This document shows, one piece after another, positions 27,243 to 38,712 of a DNA stretch of 53,906 nucleotides. The first letter of the stretch is position 1, and each line of letters opens with the position of its first letter. The position numbers were made by a program, and so were the translations under genes. This DNA comes from Gammaproteobacteria bacterium (lineage in GTDB: Bacteria; Pseudomonadota; Gammaproteobacteria; Xanthomonadales; Xanthomonadaceae), in NCBI GenBank assembly GCA_026398715.1, contig JAPLSI010000124.1, positions 1-53,906 on the forward strand. Reading direction: 5' to 3'. The notes beneath the pieces are model-generated. The model did no database searches. It saw only the letters and a list, made by a program, of their open reading frames with translations, and was not told where the DNA came from.

Positions 27243-28094
27243 TCAGTCGCCGGTACTCAACACCACGTCCAGCGCGCGCAGGCCTTCATACACGGGCTGC
27301 GTGTCCGGCCGTTGTCCATGCCAGATTTCGAAACTGGCCGCCGCCTGCTCCACCAGCATGCCCAGGCCGTCGATGGCCTGCGCGCAGTTGGCGCTGCGCG
27401 CCCAGGCGAGGAAGCCGATTGCCGCTTCGCCGTAGCTCAGGTCCACGGCCAGGGTGCGTCCCGCGGCGATGCCGAAAGGAAGCTCCATCGTTTCCCGTCC
27501 GCGCCCGGCCGACGTTGCATTGATGATGAAATCGAAAGCGCCCAGCGTGGCCAGGTCGTCCCAGTAACGCGAATGCACGCGACCGGGCTGGCCGAGCGTG
27601 TCGGCCAGTGCGTCGGCTTTTTCCGGATGGCGATTGACGATGAACAGGTCGCCGATGCCGGCCTCGAGCAAGGCCGGGGCAACACCGTGCGCGGCACCGC
27701 CTGCACCCAGCATCAGGGTTCGGCGTCCGCGCAGATCGAGCGCGTTGCGTTCGGTCAGGTCGCGCACCAGGCCGATGCCGTCAGTGTTGTCGCCGAACCA
27801 GGTCTCGTCGCGGCGCACCAGGGTGTTCACTGCGCCGGCGTTGCGCGCGCGGTCGCTCAAGTCCGCGCACAGCGCCAACGCCGACTGCTTGTGCGGCAAG
27901 GTCAGGTTCGCGCCGCGGCCGCCGTCGGCTGCGAACGCAGCAAGGGCCGCCTGCAGGTTCGCGGGCTCGACATCGATGGCGTCATAGCGCAACGACAAGC
28001 CGATCTGCCTGGCGAACGCGGCGTGGATGCGCGGCGACAGCGAGTGGGCTACCGGATGGCCGAAGACGGCGTAGCGCGATTGTTGCTCACTCAT
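27243..28094 (-). CDS. aroE: Shikimate dehydrogenase
   Basis: A 283-aa NADPH-dependent enzyme reducing 3-dehydroshikimate in aromatic amino acid and chorismate synthesis. Motifs: [17 protein letters not shown] near the N-terminus, catalytic K69 in NLTLPHK, the FGDNTDGIG motif, the glycine-rich GAGGAAHGV, and NATSAGR. The length (283 aa) is normal. It lies 29 bp downstream of hemB on the same strand and may be co-transcribed with it. Its product pathway provides chorismate for the chorismatase at 13118. Confidence 0.95.
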   Translation of the reverse strand: MSEQQSRYAVFGHPVAHSLSPRIHAAFARQIGLSLRYDAIDVEPANLQAALAAFAADGGRGANLTLPHKQSALALCADLSDRARNAGAVNTLVRRDETWFGDNTDGIGLVRDLTERNALDLRGRRTLMLGAGGAAHGVAPALLEAGIGDLFIVNRHPEKADALADTLGQPGRVHSRYWDDLATLGAFDFIINATSAGRGRETMELPFGIAAGRTLAVDLSYGEAAIGFLAWARSANCAQAIDGLGMLVEQAAASFEIWHGQRPDTQPVYEGLRALDVVLSTGD

Positions 28095-28123
28095 AGGGTT
28101 CTTCCTCGTGGGTGGGTCGGCAC

Positions 28124-30003
<1,880 letters not shown>

Positions 30004-30022
30004 TCGCTCGGACCGCAGCGCC

Positions 30023-31603
30023 ATGATCGACGACGCAACCGGGAAAAACTCCCTCCTGCGCGTCAGCGGGCTGGAGGTCCGCGCGCCCGGGCGGGACTCG
30101 CCACTGCTTGGCCCGCTCGACTTCCAACTCGACGCCGGTGGCTGCCTCGGCCTGATCGGCGAATCGGGCAGCGGCAAAAGCCTGACCGTGCTGTCGCTGA
30201 TGGGATTGCTGCCGCCGGGGCTGGCGGCCACGGGCTCTGTGGAATTCGAAGGCCGGCCCATGCCCCTTTTATCGCCGGCGCATCGAGCCCTGCGTGGCCG
30301 CGGCATCGCCTGGATGCCGCAGGATCCCCAAGCCAGCCTGCATCCGCTGCGACGGGTCGGATCACAACTCACCGAAAGCCTGCGCGTGCTGCGCGGACTG
30401 GATGCCAATGCGGCACTGGCGCAAGCTCGCCGTCTGTTCGACGAACTCGAGCTGCCCGACCCGTCGGCCCTGCTTGCGCGCTATCCGCACCAACTGTCGG
30501 GTGGACAGCGGCAACGAGTCGGACTGGCGCTCGCCCTGGCCGGCAATCCGAAGGCCTTGCTGGCCGACGAGCCCACCTCGGCGCTGGACCCGCGGCTGGC
30601 CGACGAGATCCTCGGCCTGCTCGATCGGCTTCGCGCGCAGCGTTCGCTCGCCGTGTTGCTGGTCAGCCACGACCTGCCCCTGGTCGGCCGGCATGCGCGG
30701 CACCTTCTTATCCTGCAGCGCGGGCGGCCGGTGGAGGCCGGCGATGCGCAGCGCATCTTCGCCGCGCCCAGCCAGGACTACACCCGGGAACTGCTGGCTG
30801 CCGATCGGCTGCCCCCTCCCGAAGCTTCGGATCCCGGCGAGATCGTGCTGGAGGTCGCCGACCTGGTGGTTCGCTACCCGCGCAGCAAGCAAGACGCGGT
30901 GAACCGGATCAACCTGCAGTTGCGCCAGGGCGAGTGCCTGGCCCTGGTGGGTGCAAGTGGCAGCGGCAAGAGCTCGCTCGGCCGGGCCCTGTTGCGCCTG
31001 TTCCGGCGCGGGGTGCAGGGCCGGGTCGCGTTCGAGGGCGAAGACCTGCTGCAGGCGAACCGGGAAACCTTGCGCCGGTTGCGCGGGCGCCTGGGCGTCG
31101 TCTTCCAGGACCCGTTCGCGTCCCTCGACCCCCGCATGCGCGTGCTGGACATCGTCGCCGAGCCGCTGCGCATCCACGAATCCCTGTCGCCGTCGGCCCG
31201 TCGCGAGCGGGTGATTGCCGCGCTCGGGGACGTCGGCCTGTCGCCAGACCTGGTCGACCGCTATCCACACCAGTTCTCCGGCGGACAACGCCAGCGCATC
31301 GCCATCGCCCGCGCCCTGGTCCGAAGGCCCGGCCTGCTGGTCTGCGACGAGGCCGTTTCGGCGCTGGATGCGCGCCACCGCGCCGACATCCTGGCCCTGC
31401 TTGCGGGCCTGAAGCGAAAGCACGGGCTGGCATTGCTCTTCATCACCCACGACATGTCGGCCGCCCGTGCCCTGGCCGACCGGGTAGTCGTGATGGACCA
31501 GGGTTGCGTGGTCGAAGAGGGAGATGCCGGACAGGTGCTTTCACACCCTGCCCACCCCATTACCCGGGCAATGATGGCCGGACGGGCGCTATGGACGCCG
31601 TAG
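30023..31603 (+). CDS. Fused double ABC ATPase of the oligopeptide/nickel type (YejF/OppDF-like)
   Basis: A 526-aa cytosolic protein made of two ABC ATPase domains in tandem, equivalent to OppD plus OppF in one chain. Domain 1: Walker A GESGSGKS, signature LSGGQRQR, Walker B LLADEP, switch His in VSHDLP. Domain 2 (from about residue 275): Walker A GASGSGKSS, signature FSGGQRQR, then LLVCDEAVSALD and ITHDMS. Both ATP sites look intact. E. coli YejF has the same fusion. The start ATG 30023 gives MIDDATGKNSLL; an earlier in-frame start would overlap the permease gene. Confidence 0.92.
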   Translation: MIDDATGKNSLLRVSGLEVRAPGRDSPLLGPLDFQLDAGGCLGLIGESGSGKSLTVLSLMGLLPPGLAATGSVEFEGRPMPLLSPAHRALRGRGIAWMPQDPQASLHPLRRVGSQLTESLRVLRGLDANAALAQARRLFDELELPDPSALLARYPHQLSGGQRQRVGLALALAGNPKALLADEPTSALDPRLADEILGLLDRLRAQRSLAVLLVSHDLPLVGRHARHLLILQRGRPVEAGDAQRIFAAPSQDYTRELLAADRLPPPEASDPGEIVLEVADLVVRYPRSKQDAVNRINLQLRQGECLALVGASGSGKSSLGRALLRLFRRGVQGRVAFEGEDLLQANRETLRRLRGRLGVVFQDPFASLDPRMRVLDIVAEPLRIHESLSPSARRERVIAALGDVGLSPDLVDRYPHQFSGGQRQRIAIARALVRRPGLLVCDEAVSALDARHRADILALLAGLKRKHGLALLFITHDMSAARALADRVVVMDQGCVVEEGDAGQVLSHPAHPITRAMMAGRALWTP

Positions 31604-31638
31604 CTATATCCTGAACCGGGGATTTCTTGAAAGCCGAC

Positions 31639-34593
31639 ATGCCTAGCCCGCGAAACCGAACGTTCGTCCAAGCGCCGGAGTCGTTCATGCACGCCCTTCT
31701 GGGCGCGCAGGACATCTCCACGCTCGCGTTCGTCGCGGACGCGCACCTGCGCCGGACGGGCCTGCGCGACCTGCGCCTGATCTGGAACCACGCACCGGGC
31801 GATCCGGGCGACTACCACACCTCCAACGACTCTCCGCCCACGGCGCGCGAACTCGAACTGCTGGAAGCCGCGCGTCGCCAGGGCGGCCGCGCGGAAGTCC
31901 TGGACCCGGCGACAGGCTCGATGCAGCTGCTGCATGTGCTCGCGCAGAACACCGGCCTGTGGGTGGCCTTGTCGGCGCGGATTCCAGGCGACGGCTTGCA
32001 TTCGGACTGGAAGGACCAGGTGGCGTCGTTGTCCATCCGCTGCCAGTCGCTGCTGTACACCCAGCGACTGCAGGTCGACGTAGAACGCCTCGCCAATGCC
32101 GAGCGCCTCCAGCGCGCCCTGTTCGCCATCAGCGACATCGCCAGTTCCGACCAGACCACCGCCGAGGTCTTGCATGGCCTGCACCAGATCGTCGGCAGCC
32201 TGATGTACGCGGAAAATTTCTACATCGTGCGTTTCGATCCCAACCGGCAGGCGATCCGCTTCCTGTACTTCGCCGACAGCCACGATCTTGAAGTGCCCGA
32301 TCCCGAGGAGGAGCTTTCGCCGCTGGAGATGGGCAACAGCCTCACCCTGCACCTGCTGCGCCACGGCAAGCCGGTGCGCGGCCCGTCACGCAGCCTGCGC
32401 TCGGTGCTCAATGCGCCGATGGACGAGGGCCTGGGCCCGGACAGCGAAGACTGGCTGGGCGTGCCGATCCTCGAGGACGGCGTCGTTCGCGGCGCGGTGG
32501 TGGTGCAAAGCTATGACCCGGCCGTGCGCTACAACGAATCCGACCAGGCCTTGCTTGGCTATGTGGCGCAGCACATCCTCAGCGCCCTGTCGCGTCGCGA
32601 GGCGCAGGAAGAACTCGAGCGCCGCGTCGAGGCGCGCACGGCCGAGCTTCGCAATGAAATCCGCGAACGCGAACGCAGCGAACAACTGCAGCGCGCCCTG
32701 TACCGCATCGCCGAATTGTCGGTGGCCAGCGACACCATGGAGGCGTTCTATGCCTCGGTGCACGAGATCGTCGGCGAACTGCTGGACGCGCGCAATTTCT
32801 ACATCGCGCTGCTGACCGGCGACGACCAGGAACTCGAATTCCCCTATTCCATCGACGAACGCGACCGCCGCAACCCGCGCCGCAAGCTCGGCCGCGGCCT
32901 CAGCGAATACGTCCTGCGCACCGCGCAGCCGCTGCTGATCGACCGCTCGGGCGTCGAATCGCTGGAAGCCATCGGCGAGGTGGTTTCACTGGGCACCAAG
33001 TCGGTGTGCTGGCTGGGCGTGCCGCTGATGGTCGGCAACCGCGCGCGCGGCCTGATCACGGTGCAAAGTTACACGCCCGACTACCTGTACACGCCGCGCG
33101 ACGAAGAACTGCTCAGCTTCGTCTCCTTCCACATCGCCAACGCGCTGCATCGTCGCCAGGCCGACGAGACGCTGCGCCAGGCCTACGCCGAACTCGAGCA
33201 GCGGGTCGAGCACCGCACCAGCGAACTGGCCGACACCAACCGCGAGCTGCGCGCGCAGATTTCCGTGCGCGAAAGCGTCGAGGACAAGCTCAAGCACGAG
33301 GCCTTGCACGATGCGTTGACCGGCCTGCCCAACCGCAGCCAGCTGCTGATAACGCTGATGCGCTCGCTCGCCCGTTTCCGCCAGGACCACACGCAGGCCT
33401 TCGCCGTGCTGTTCCTGGACCTCGACCGATTCAAGATCGTCAACGACTCGGTCGGCCACCTGGTCGGCGACGAGTTGTTGAAGGAAGCCGCCGCGCGCAT
33501 CGGCGAATGCATCCGTGAACCCGACATCGTCGCGCGCCTGGGCGGCGATGAATTCGCCATCGTGCTCGACCATGTGCACGAACCCGCCGACGCCGTGCTG
33601 GTCGCCGAGCGTGTCATCAGCCGGCTGTCGGAATCGATGCGCATCGCCGGCAAGGAGCTCTACACCTCGGCCAGCATCGGCATCGCCTTCTCGCACGAGC
33701 GCTACCGCAACCCCGAAGAACTGCTGCGCGACGCAGACGTGGCGATGTATCGCGCCAAGGCCGCCGGTCGCCAGCGCTTCGCGTTGTTCGACCAAGGCCT
33801 GCACGAGGACGCGCTACGCCAGCTGGAACTGGAAGGCGACTTGCGCCGCGCCGTGCAACGGGCCGAGTTCGAACCCTACTACCAGCCGATCGTCCGCCTG
33901 TCCGATGGCGAAGTGGTCGGCTACGAAGCGCTGATGCGCTGGCTGAATCCGGAACGCGGCTGCGTCGAGCCCGCCTTGTTCCTGGAGACCGCCGAAGAAA
34001 CCGGCACCTTGTCGCAGATCGACTGGCAGATCTACGACCACGTGTGTTGCGACATCCGCGCCCTGGGCGCGCGCGGCGCCTACGTCAGCATCAACGTGTC
34101 GCCGCGCCACCTGCGCGCACACGCCTTCAGCGAGCGCCTGCTCGCATTGCTCGCCAGCCATGAGGTCCGGCCAGGCCTGTTGCGCCTGGAAGTAACCGAA
34201 GGTGCGTTGCTGGAAAATCCCGACCAGGTGTTGCTGTGCCTCACCCAGCTGCGCGCTGCCGGCGTGCAGACCTTGCTGGACGATTTCGGCACCGGATTTT
34301 CGTCGCTGTCCTACCTGCACCGGTTTCCCCTGCAGGGCCTGAAGATCGACCGCAGCTTCGTGTCCGCCCTGCAACTGGGTGAAAGCGGCGGCAGCACGGC
34401 CATTGTCCGCGCGATCCGCCTGATGGCCGATTCGCTGGGCCTGGAAGTGATTGCCGAAGGCATCGAAACCGAGGAGCAACGCCAGCAACTTCGACTGCTG
34501 GGGCTTACGCTGGGGCAGGGCTACCTGTTTTCCAGGCCCACCTCGATGATAGAGGTGATGGAGCGCCAGCCGATACTGGACGCGTCGCGCTGA
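31639..34593 (+). CDS. GAF-GAF-GGDEF-EAL cyclic-di-GMP protein
   Basis: A 984-aa cytosolic signalling protein. After about 150 residues of unrecognised N-terminal sequence come GAF domain 1 (about 155-320), a coiled-coil linker (EELERRVEARTAELRNEIRE), GAF domain 2 (about 345-520), a second coiled coil, a GGDEF domain (about 550-715) and an EAL domain (about 735-980). The diguanylate cyclase motif GGDEF at 635-639 is intact, and an inhibitory RxxD (R626-D629) lies five residues upstream. The phosphodiesterase motif EAL at 763-765 and DDFGTG at 881-886 are also intact, so both synthesis and degradation of c-di-GMP are possible. No membrane spans. Start uncertain between ATG 31639 and TTG 31627. 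Confidence 0.92.
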   Translation: MPSPRNRTFVQAPESFMHALLGAQDISTLAFVADAHLRRTGLRDLRLIWNHAPGDPGDYHTSNDSPPTARELELLEAARRQGGRAEVLDPATGSMQLLHVLAQNTGLWVALSARIPGDGLHSDWKDQVASLSIRCQSLLYTQRLQVDVERLANAERLQRALFAISDIASSDQTTAEVLHGLHQIVGSLMYAENFYIVRFDPNRQAIRFLYFADSHDLEVPDPEEELSPLEMGNSLTLHLLRHGKPVRGPSRSLRSVLNAPMDEGLGPDSEDWLGVPILEDGVVRGAVVVQSYDPAVRYNESDQALLGYVAQHILSALSRREAQEELERRVEARTAELRNEIRERERSEQLQRALYRIAELSVASDTMEAFYASVHEIVGELLDARNFYIALLTGDDQELEFPYSIDERDRRNPRRKLGRGLSEYVLRTAQPLLIDRSGVESLEAIGEVVSLGTKSVCWLGVPLMVGNRARGLITVQSYTPDYLYTPRDEELLSFVSFHIANALHRRQADETLRQAYAELEQRVEHRTSELADTNRELRAQISVRESVEDKLKHEALHDALTGLPNRSQLLITLMRSLARFRQDHTQAFAVLFLDLDRFKIVNDSVGHLVGDELLKEAAARIGECIREPDIVARLGGDEFAIVLDHVHEPADAVLVAERVISRLSESMRIAGKELYTSASIGIAFSHERYRNPEELLRDADVAMYRAKAAGRQRFALFDQGLHEDALRQLELEGDLRRAVQRAEFEPYYQPIVRLSDGEVVGYEALMRWLNPERGCVEPALFLETAEETGTLSQIDWQIYDHVCCDIRALGARGAYVSINVSPRHLRAHAFSERLLALLASHEVRPGLLRLEVTEGALLENPDQVLLCLTQLRAAGVQTLLDDFGTGFSSLSYLHRFPLQGLKIDRSFVSALQLGESGGSTAIVRAIRLMADSLGLEVIAEGIETEEQRQQLRLLGLTLGQGYLFSRPTSMIEVMERQPILDASR

Positions 34594-34595
34594 CG

Positions 34596-35567
34596 TCAGC
34601 CGACCATCTTTTCTTCGCGCATCCAGGCAATGGTGTCGGCCAGCAGGCTGTCGAGCGGCGTCTGGCGATAGCCCAGTTCCGCGATCGCCTTGGATGAGTC
34701 CACCCACAGTTCCTTGCAGGTGAACACCGCGCCTTCGGGCGTGACCTCGGGCATGCGCCGGGTCAGCAGGGACACGCCGTAAAGGACCTGCGCGTAGGCA
34801 CGCAGCGCGAAGGCCGGCGTCGCGCGACGCGGCGTCTTCCTGTCCAGCATCGCGCCCACCCGCGTGATCAGCTCCAGGAAGCTCGCCTGCTCGCCGCCCA
34901 TCAGGTAGGACTCGCCATAGCGTTGAAGTTGCCAGGCCCGCACCTGCGCCTTGGCGATTTCACGCACGTCGGCGAAGGCGCCCACGCCGGGCGGAACGCC
35001 GGGCAGCTTGCCCTGGTCCACCAGCCGGATCAGCCGCGACCAGTTGCGGGTGTCGCCCGGGCCCAGGATGTGCGCCGGCTGCGAAATGATGAAAGGCAGG
35101 CCGGATTCGCGCACGACTTTTTCGGCGAGGAATTTGGTCCGCTCGTAATTGATCCAGCTGTCGCCACCGCGCTGCGGCACATCCTCGCGCAGCGTGCCGT
35201 GCACCAGGTGCGAATAGGCCGACACGCTGGAGGTGTGCACGAATCCCGACACGCCTGCCTCGCGCGCCGCGGCCACCAGGTTTTGCGCGCCGCCGACATT
35301 GGTGCGTGTCTGCGCGTCGTTGTTGGGTCGCCAGGTGTTGGTGTCGGCGGCGGTGTGGAAGACGCACTGCACGCCGGCCAGGGCGCGGCGCAGGGATTCG
35401 GGATCGTTCACGTCGCCGCGAACCGGCGTGGCGCCGAGCGCCGCCAGTACCCGGTCGGTTTCCTCACGGCGCGACAGGGCCCGCACCCGGGCACCAGCCG
35501 CCAGCAATTCGCGGGCGACATGTTGGCCCAGGAAGCCCGCAGCACCAGTCAGCAGTACGTCGGTCAT
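34596..35567 (-). CDS. NAD(P)-dependent epimerase/reductase (extended SDR, DFR-like)
   Basis: A 323-aa extended short-chain dehydrogenase. The cofactor motif TGAAGFLGQHV is at the N-terminus, HTAADTNTW and HTSSVSAYS mark the active-site serine region, and the catalytic Tyr-Lys pair is in NYERTKFLAE. The best resemblance is to the NAD-dependent epimerase/dehydratase group annotated as dihydroflavonol-4-reductase-like or HpnA-like in bacteria; the substrate is unknown. It is convergent with the GGDEF-EAL gene, with two bases between the stop codons. The 161-bp region before the next gene is AT-rich and holds an inverted repeat. Confidence 0.85.
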   Translation of the reverse strand: MTDVLLTGAAGFLGQHVARELLAAGARVRALSRREETDRVLAALGATPVRGDVNDPESLRRALAGVQCVFHTAADTNTWRPNNDAQTRTNVGGAQNLVAAAREAGVSGFVHTSSVSAYSHLVHGTLREDVPQRGGDSWINYERTKFLAEKVVRESGLPFIISQPAHILGPGDTRNWSRLIRLVDQGKLPGVPPGVGAFADVREIAKAQVRAWQLQRYGESYLMGGEQASFLELITRVGAMLDRKTPRRATPAFALRAYAQVLYGVSLLTRRMPEVTPEGAVFTCKELWVDSSKAIAELGYRQTPLDSLLADTIAWMREEKMVG

Positions 35568-35646
35568 CGAAAGTCCGTCGCGGGATGGGGCGTTCAGCAT
35601 AGCCGCGAGTGACTTGCTTCACCCTTCTGCAACTTTTTTTTAACTT

Positions 35647-35689
35647 CCTTGTCCGAAATGTGGCGGCACTCACGTTAATGAGGACAAGG
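35647..35689. repeat. 8-bp inverted repeat in an AT-rich promoter region
   Basis: CCTTGTCC at 35647-35654 is an exact inverted copy of GGACAAGG at 35682-35689, separated by 27 bp. It lies within unusually AT-rich DNA (eight T at about 35632-35641), about 40-80 bp upstream of the mini band-7 gene. It could be a pair of operator half-sites or fold as a hairpin in the leader. Confidence 0.55.
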
Positions 35690-35728
35690 GTGATAAATGA
35701 TCTGTAACGAGTTGTTTCGACACGAATT

Positions 35729-36154
35729 ATGAACGACTTCCTGTTAATCGCCGCGGCCCTGCCGCTCGCCGTTGTCGCCCTGGGATTGCGCCGGGTTCCC
35801 GCGCAGCGGGTGATGACGATCCGGCGTTTCGGCCGCTATCGCCGCACGCTGGCCCCGGGCTGGCACTGGGTGGCCCCGGGCATCGACCGTGCCGGCCTGG
35901 AAGTCGACCTCATCAACCACCACCTGCATGTCAGCGGCGCCGACAACAGCCGCCAGGCCGAGTTCTACTACCAGATCGTGGAACCGGAAAAAGCCGGTGA
36001 AACCCTGGACCGCGTGGACGACTGGGTCGCATCCCAGGCCCGCGAGGCCATGGCCGAAACCGGGCAATCGCCCGACCAGCTGAAGACCGAACTCAATCGC
36101 CGCGTCGGCAGCATGGGCCTGCGCGTCATCCGCTGCTCGCTGCACGTCGGCTAG
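35729..36154 (+). CDS. Small membrane protein resembling the start of an SPFH/band-7 domain
   Basis: A 141-aa protein with one N-terminal hydrophobic segment (residues about 3-20) followed by [30 protein letters not shown], a pattern seen at the start of stomatin/prohibitin (SPFH) domains such as HflK and QmcA. The rest ([29 protein letters not shown]) also recalls this fold, but the protein stops well before a full 250-300 aa SPFH protein and lacks the oligomerising coiled coil. It may be a stand-alone mini-version rather than a truncation, since the frame is clean. The function is unknown. Confidence 0.65.
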   Translation: MNDFLLIAAALPLAVVALGLRRVPAQRVMTIRRFGRYRRTLAPGWHWVAPGIDRAGLEVDLINHHLHVSGADNSRQAEFYYQIVEPEKAGETLDRVDDWVASQAREAMAETGQSPDQLKTELNRRVGSMGLRVIRCSLHVG

Positions 36155-36206
36155 CTGCGCGCCTGCCCGCCGCGCGTCGGCTCGCCCGACAGTGGACAAT
36201 GGGCGG

Positions 36207-36851
36207 ATGAATCCGCTCGCCCACCTCACGCCTGAACTCGAAGCCGGCCTCGCCCAACTCGACCTCGACCCGTTGCTCGCGCCGCGGCTGCTCGATTACC
36301 TCGCGTTGCTCGAGCGCTGGAACAAGACCTACAACCTCACCGCCATTCGTGATCCGCGCGAGATGCTGGTGAAGCACCTGCTCGATTCCCTGGCCATGGC
36401 GCGCTTCGTGGAAGGCGGCCGGCTGGCCGACCTGGGCACCGGCGCGGGCCTGCCCGGCATTCCACTGGCCATCGCGCGTCCCGCGCTGCAGGTCAGCCTG
36501 GTGGAGAGCAATGGCAAGAAGGCACGCTTCCTGCGCGAGGCCGTGCGCAGCCTGGGCCTCACCAATGCGCGCGTCCTCGAATCGCGGGCCGAAGCCGTGG
36601 ACGAGCCTGGCGCCTTCGACGTGGTCACGGCCCGGGCGCTCGATCGCCTTGCCGGCATCATCGCGGTGGGCGGCCACCTGCTCGCGCCACGCGGGCGCCT
36701 GCTGGCCATGAAGGGCCAGCCCGCAGACGACGAATTGGCCGAATTGCCGGCCGGTTGGACCGTCGCCGCCGTGCATCCCTTGCAGGTGCCGGGCCTGCTT
36801 GGCGAGCGACATCTGGTTGAAATAACGCGTAGCCCGACCGAACCGGCATAA
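36207..36851 (+). CDS. rsmG: 16S rRNA (guanine527-N7)-methyltransferase RsmG (GidB)
   Basis: A 214-aa SAM-dependent methyltransferase modifying G527 of 16S rRNA. Motifs: [28 protein letters not shown], the SAM-binding [17 protein letters not shown] and [15 protein letters not shown], all strongly conserved in RsmG. It lies directly before parA-parB, the usual arrangement near the replication origin in gammaproteobacteria. GACAAT at 36195-36200 ends six bases before the ATG at 36207 and no Shine-Dalgarno is present, so the message may be leaderless. Confidence 0.96.
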   Translation: MNPLAHLTPELEAGLAQLDLDPLLAPRLLDYLALLERWNKTYNLTAIRDPREMLVKHLLDSLAMARFVEGGRLADLGTGAGLPGIPLAIARPALQVSLVESNGKKARFLREAVRSLGLTNARVLESRAEAVDEPGAFDVVTARALDRLAGIIAVGGHLLAPRGRLLAMKGQPADDELAELPAGWTVAAVHPLQVPGLLGERHLVEITRSPTEPA

Positions 36852-36958
36852 TTGCCAACCCGGTCCCGCGTGGGGACGCCCCGGATGCATCCAGCGCGAC
36901 AGCCAGCCTGTTGCCTGCGACGTATTCGTTCGACGCCGGCCAGTACAGGATTGAATGC

Positions 36959-37765
36959 ATGACCCGCATCATCGCAATCGCCAATCAGAAAGGTGGCGTC
37001 GGCAAGACGACCACTGCGGTCAACCTGGCGGCGGCACTCGCGCAATCGGCTCGCAAGGTCCTGCTGGTGGATATCGACCCGCAAGGCAATGCAACGATGG
37101 GTTCGGGCGTCGACAAACGCGAACTCGAAAATTCCATCACCGAAGTACTGCTGGGCGAATGCAGCGCGACCGATGCCATCGTCACCACGGCCGAAGGCTA
37201 CGACCTGCTGCCCGGCAACATCGACCTGACCGCCGCGGAATTCCAGCTGATGGACCAGCCCGCGCGCGATACCCGCCTGAAGACCGCGCTGGCCGCGCTG
37301 GGCGACCGCTACCACTACGTGCTGATCGACTGCCCGCCTTCGCTGTCGCTGCTGACGCTGAATGCGCTGGCCGCCGCCGACGGCGTGCTGGTGCCGATGC
37401 AATGCGAGTACTACGCGCTGGAAGGACTCAGCTCGCTGATCAACACCATCGATGCGCTCAAGCTCAAGCTGAATCCGAAACTCGAGATCTTCGGCGTGGT
37501 GCGCACCATGTTCGACGTGCGCAACAACCTGGCCAATGCGGTTTCAGGCGAACTGACGCGCCATTTCGGCGACATCGTCTTCCGCTCGATCATTCCGCGC
37601 AACGTGCGCCTGGCCGAGGCGCCCAGCCATGGCCAGAGCATCGTCGGCTACGACAAGTCGTCCCGCGGCGGCATCGCCTACCTGGGCCTGGCCGGCGAAA
37701 TCGTCCGGCGGGAGAAGGACGGCAAGCAAGACAGCAAGCAAGACACCAAGAAGGAACCCGCCTGA
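36959..37765 (+). CDS. parA: Chromosome partitioning ATPase ParA (Soj)
   Basis: A 268-aa Walker-type ATPase for chromosome segregation. The deviant Walker A motif is KGGVGKT at 11-17 with signature K11 and K16; Walker A' reads LLVDIDPQGNAT, and Walker B is VLIDCPPSLSLLT. It is a short Soj-type protein without an N-terminal HTH, typical of chromosomal ParA. Start ATG 36959 has the Shine-Dalgarno AGGA at 36947-36950. The C-terminus repeats KQDSKQDTKK. The parB start overlaps its stop (TGATG). Confidence 0.96.
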   Translation: MTRIIAIANQKGGVGKTTTAVNLAAALAQSARKVLLVDIDPQGNATMGSGVDKRELENSITEVLLGECSATDAIVTTAEGYDLLPGNIDLTAAEFQLMDQPARDTRLKTALAALGDRYHYVLIDCPPSLSLLTLNALAAADGVLVPMQCEYYALEGLSSLINTIDALKLKLNPKLEIFGVVRTMFDVRNNLANAVSGELTRHFGDIVFRSIIPRNVRLAEAPSHGQSIVGYDKSSRGGIAYLGLAGEIVRREKDGKQDSKQDTKKEPA

Positions 37766-38667
37766 TGGCGACCAAGAAGACCGGCCTCGGCCGCGGCCTG
37801 GAAGCCCTGCTCGGCGGCGGCAATCGCAGCCCGAGCCCGACCCAGGCCACCGAGGCGGAGCTGGCCGGTGAAGGCCTGCGCCGGATCGCCATCGACCTGC
37901 TGCACGCGGGCAAGTACCAGCCACGCACCGGCATGGATCCCGCGCGCCTGACCGAGCTGGCCGAGTCGATCAAGGCGCAGGGCGTGATCCAGCCGATCGT
38001 CGCGCGCGAAGTGGGCCGCAACAAGTACGAGATCATTGCCGGCGAACGCCGCTGGCGCGCGGCCAAGCAGGCCGGCCTGGCCGATGTTCCCGTCGTGCTG
38101 CGCGACGTGGACGACCGTTCCGTCATCGCCATGGCGCTGATCGAGAACATCCAGCGCGAGGACCTCAATCCGCTGGAAGAAGCGGTCGCACTGAGCCGCC
38201 TCATCGACGAATTCTCCCTCACCCACCAGAACGCGGCAGAAGCGGTCGGCCGTTCGCGCGCCGCCGTGTCCAACCTGCTGCGCCTGCTTGAGCTGCCGGA
38301 AGAAATCCGCGCCCTGCTCGAAGCCCGTCAGCTTGAAATGGGCCACGCACGCGCCCTGCTCACGCTGGCGGCGCCCGCGGCGATTTCATTGGCGAAGGAA
38401 GCAGCCGAACAGGGCCTGTCGGTGCGCGAGGTCGAACGCCGCGCCCAGCAACTGGCGCAGGGCAAGCTGCCCACGCGCAAGGACGCCAAGCCGGTGAAGA
38501 AGGCCGACGCCGACATCGTGGCGCTGGAACGTGAACTTTCCGATCGATTGAATGCCAAAGTGGACGTGCAGCATGGCCGCGGCGGACGCGGCAAGCTGGT
38601 CATCCAGTACCACGGCCTGGACGCCCTGGAAGGCATCCTGGAAAAAATCCGCGGTCGCGCCGAATAA
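37765..38667 (+). CDS. parB: Chromosome partitioning protein ParB (Spo0J)
   Basis: A 300-aa CTPase and parS-binding protein. The N-terminus is GLGRGLEALLGGG, typical of ParB as the ParA-contacting segment. The ParB/Srx domain has KYQPRTGMD and the GERRWRA box; the HTH domain spans LTHQNAAEAVGRSRAAVSNLLRLLELP; the C-terminal dimerisation part contains LSDRLNAKVDV. I saw no parS site (TGTTTCACGTGAAACA-like) in the window; centromere sites are expected elsewhere near the origin. Confidence 0.96.
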   Translation: MATKKTGLGRGLEALLGGGNRSPSPTQATEAELAGEGLRRIAIDLLHAGKYQPRTGMDPARLTELAESIKAQGVIQPIVAREVGRNKYEIIAGERRWRAAKQAGLADVPVVLRDVDDRSVIAMALIENIQREDLNPLEEAVALSRLIDEFSLTHQNAAEAVGRSRAAVSNLLRLLELPEEIRALLEARQLEMGHARALLTLAAPAAISLAKEAAEQGLSVREVERRAQQLAQGKLPTRKDAKPVKKADADIVALERELSDRLNAKVDVQHGRGGRGKLVIQYHGLDALEGILEKIRGRAE

Positions 38668-38712
38668 GGACAGGGCATCGATGCACTTCCCAGGCAAATC
38701 CAAGGCAGCGGC

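Noticed and set aside
36852..38712. parS centromere site near parA-parB
   Set aside because: No sequence close to TGTTTCACGTGAAACA was found there; isolated CACGTG cores elsewhere lack the flanking arms.
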